DNA of 7,072 nt. Source: Campylobacteraceae bacterium. GTDB taxonomy: Bacteria; Campylobacterota; Campylobacteria; Campylobacterales; Campylobacteraceae. The stretch is taken from the NCBI GenBank assembly GCA_012521935.1, contig JAAYLJ010000044.1:1-7072 (forward strand). The letters are read 5' to 3'. The notes beneath the pieces are model-generated. The model searched no databases and was not told the origin of the DNA. It saw only the letters and a list, made by a program, of their open reading frames with translations. The stretch's first letter is position 1; each line of letters begins with the position of its first letter. A program made the translations under genes and the position numbers. Positions 5,770 through 7,072 of this stretch are shown here, piece by piece.

Positions 5770-6840
5770 ATGGCAAAAGTTTTAGATCTATTTAGTCCAG
5801 GTGTGATTTTTGGTAAAGATATTACAAAACTTTACAATCACGCCAAAAAAGAGGGTTTTGCCCTGCCAACAGTTAATGTTGTGGGCTCAAATTCAATCAA
5901 TGCAGTTTTAGAAGCAGCAAAGATTGCTAATTCGCCAGTAGTCATTCAATTTTCCCATGGAGGGGCAAGTTTCATGGGAGGCAAGGGCATTCCTAGTGAT
6001 GAAGCTGCTATTATGGGGGCGATTTCTGGCGCAACACATATTCATATGTTGGCAAAATCTTACAATGTTCCTGTGATTTTACATACTGATCACGCTTCAA
6101 GAAAACTTTTGCCTTGGATAGATGCACTTTTAGAAGCAGGAAAAGAGCACTTTAAACAAACTGGCAAACCACTTTTTAGCTCTCACATGATTGATCTATC
6201 GGTTGAATCATTGGAAGAAAACATCTCTACTTGCGAAGAGTATTTAAAAATCATGAGTGAACTAGGCATGAGTTTAGAGATAGAGCTAGGCATAACTGGT
6301 GGCGAGGAAGATGGAGTTGATAATACTGGAGTTGATAATGCGCTTTTATACACTCAACCAAAAGAGGTTGCTTATGCGTATGAAAGACTTAGCAAAATTA
6401 GTGATGATTTTACAATTGCAGCTTCATTTGGAAATGTTCATGGAGTTTATAAGCCTGGAAATGTAGTTTTAAAACCTGAGATTTTAAATAGTTCACAAGC
6501 ATATATTGAAAAGAATTTAAAAACTTCCAAAAAACCAGTTAATTTTGTATTTCACGGAGGATCTGGCTCTTCATTAGAAGAGATAAGAGAAGCGGTGAGT
6601 TATGGTGTGGTTAAGATGAACATTGATACTGACACTCAGTGGGCTTACTGGGATGGAGTAAGGGCTTATGTTGAAAAATATGAAGGATATTTACAAGGAC
6701 AAATAGGAAATCCAGAAGGAAATGACAAGCCAAATAAAAAGTATTATGATCCAAGAAAATGGCTAAGAGAGGGCGAAAAGAGCATGGTTGAAAGACTCCA
6801 GATTGCTTTTGAGGATTTGAATGCTTTAGATAGAAACTAA
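5770..6840 (+). CDS. fbaA: Fructose-bisphosphate aldolase, class II (FbaA type)
   Basis: This cytosolic zinc enzyme of glycolysis and gluconeogenesis reversibly splits fructose 1,6-bisphosphate into dihydroxyacetone phosphate and glyceraldehyde 3-phosphate. The 356-residue product aligns by eye along its length with E. coli FbaA (359), so it belongs to class IIA. Key residues, numbered from the chosen start, are catalytic D107 and zinc ligand H108 in LHTDHASRKLLPW, E172 in LEIELG, zinc ligands H224 in GNVHGVYKPG and H262 in FHGGSGS, and N284/D286 in VKMNIDTDTQWA. Two ATG codons lie in tandem at 5767 and 5770. AAGGGG (5759-5764) is only 2 bases from the first but 5 from the second, and the second gives MAKVLDLFSPGV, which matches the E. 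coli N-terminus, so I chose 5770. The gene lies 10 bases after the peb4-like gene and probably shares its transcript. Confidence 0.96.
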   Translation: MAKVLDLFSPGVIFGKDITKLYNHAKKEGFALPTVNVVGSNSINAVLEAAKIANSPVVIQFSHGGASFMGGKGIPSDEAAIMGAISGATHIHMLAKSYNVPVILHTDHASRKLLPWIDALLEAGKEHFKQTGKPLFSSHMIDLSVESLEENISTCEEYLKIMSELGMSLEIELGITGGEEDGVDNTGVDNALLYTQPKEVAYAYERLSKISDDFTIAASFGNVHGVYKPGNVVLKPEILNSSQAYIEKNLKTSKKPVNFVFHGGSGSSLEEIREAVSYGVVKMNIDTDTQWAYWDGVRAYVEKYEGYLQGQIGNPEGNDKPNKKYYDPRKWLREGEKSMVERLQIAFEDLNALDRN

Positions 6841-6891
6841 TGATTTTTCTCCTTTAGTTTAGCAAAAATATAGATTTAAAAAGGGGTAAAG
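6841..6891 (+). promoter_or_regulatory. Spacer with ribosome binding site and a weak possible promoter
   Basis: This 51-base AT-rich gap follows the aldolase stop. AAGGGG at 6881-6886 lies 5 bases before the ATG at 6892 and is the same type of site as used by the aldolase gene. TATAGA at 6869-6874 could be a weak -10 box. AAACTAA (6834-6840) and TTAGTTT (6854-6860) are inverted copies but are AT-only apart from one base pair, with no T-tract after them, so I do not call a terminator here. Confidence 0.5.
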
Positions 6892-7072
6892 ATGCAGACA
6901 CACGAAGATATTTTGAGGAATCTCTCTATTTTAGAGAATGAAAATAGAGAGTGTTTTTTTGTATATTTGAAGATTATTGCACTTCCAGCTGCTGTTTACC
7001 TCTATTTTTTACTTGGATATTTTAATATTTTTAAGTTTCAAGTTGGATTTCATAGTGTTGTTTTAATTGGAA
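6892..7072 (+). CDS. Unrecognised membrane protein, 3' end cut by window
   Basis: An open frame starts at ATG 6892, preceded by a good ribosome binding site (AAGGGG, 5-base spacing), and stays open for 60 codons to the window edge. The short charged N-terminus (MQTHEDILRNLSILENENRE) is followed by a hydrophobic segment at about residues 21-46 rich in Phe, Tyr, Leu and Ile, probably one membrane helix with a cytoplasmic N-terminus. There is no signal-peptide cleavage motif. I do not recognise the family from this part. C. jejuni carries a putative membrane protein gene at the matching place after fba (from memory), so it may be a conserved neighbour. A terminator-like hairpin sits within its first 23 codons, so its expression may be lower than that of the aldolase gene. 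Confidence 0.7.
   Translation, partial: MQTHEDILRNLSILENENRECFFVYLKIIALPAAVYLYFLLGYFNIFKFQVGFHSVVLIG
6922..6960 (+). terminator. Intrinsic-terminator-like hairpin in the start of the membrane protein gene
   Basis: CTCTCTATTTT (6922-6932) and AAAATAGAGAG (6941-6951) form a perfect 11-base-pair stem around the 8-base loop AGAGAATG. After TG (6952-6953) come seven T residues (6954-6960). This is the best intrinsic-terminator shape in the window, although the stem has only five G-C pairs. It lies 30 bases past the A of the ATG at 6892, inside the coding frame. It may end the peb4-fba transcript when the next gene is not being translated. Confidence 0.5.

Noticed and set aside
6312..6339. Two copies of the 13-base TGGAGTTGATAAT with a 15-base period inside the aldolase gene.
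   Set aside because: They encode GVDNTGVDN in a segment of the same length as in E. coli FbaA, so there is no insertion or slippage; the repeat reflects similar residues and codon bias.
6834..6860. Inverted repeat AAACTAA/TTAGTTT around the fbaA stop as a terminator.
   Set aside because: The stem has 7 bp with a single G-C pair and a 13-base loop, and there is no T-tract after it; the hairpin at 6922-6960 is a far better candidate.

Overview
The window is AT-rich DNA (roughly one third G+C by eye) and most likely comes from a Campylobacterota (Epsilonproteobacteria) chromosome. The strongest sign is the block of a leftward nth gene, a rightward Peb4-type peptidyl-prolyl isomerase gene and a class II fructose-bisphosphate aldolase gene. 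As far as I recall, Campylobacter jejuni has the same order at Cj0595c to Cj0597. A HisKA_2-type kinase and a matching response regulator suggest a free-living, signalling-rich member of the phylum (a Sulfurimonas- or Arcobacter-like lineage), but the genus cannot be fixed from sequence reading alone. I see no transposase, phage gene, CRISPR array, tRNA or rRNA.

Left part, plus strand (1-2882): the 3' part of a PepD-type aminoacyl-histidine dipeptidase gene, a response regulator with a receiver and an OmpR-type winged helix, and a MalY/PatB-type PLP-dependent C-S lyase or aminotransferase. The gaps are 26 and 4 bases, so the three genes look like one operon whose promoter lies left of the window.

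Middle part, minus strand (2857-4859): nth (endonuclease III) followed by a membrane-bound HisKA_2 histidine kinase. The two share an ATGA stop/start overlap, so they are probably translationally coupled. The kinase gene runs convergently into the patB-like gene and their last 26 bases overlap. The kinase and the response regulator therefore flank the patB-like gene from opposite strands and are the most plausible cognate pair here.

Right part, plus strand (4941-7072): an 81-base divergent promoter region, then a secreted SurA/parvulin-type chaperone (Peb4/Cbf2), fructose-bisphosphate aldolase, and the 5' end of an unrecognised membrane protein gene cut by the window end. The first two genes are 10 bases apart when the second aldolase ATG is used.

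All seven genes are intact-looking members of known families or cut only by the window edge. I do not see a clearly new system. The most interesting points are small: an excellent hairpin plus T-tract, resembling an intrinsic terminator, inside the first codons of the last gene; a similar one inside pepD; the two-component pair split around a C-S lyase; an unusual cysteine spacing in the Nth iron-sulfur motif; and a perfect -10 hexamer overlapping the first possible nth start codon.
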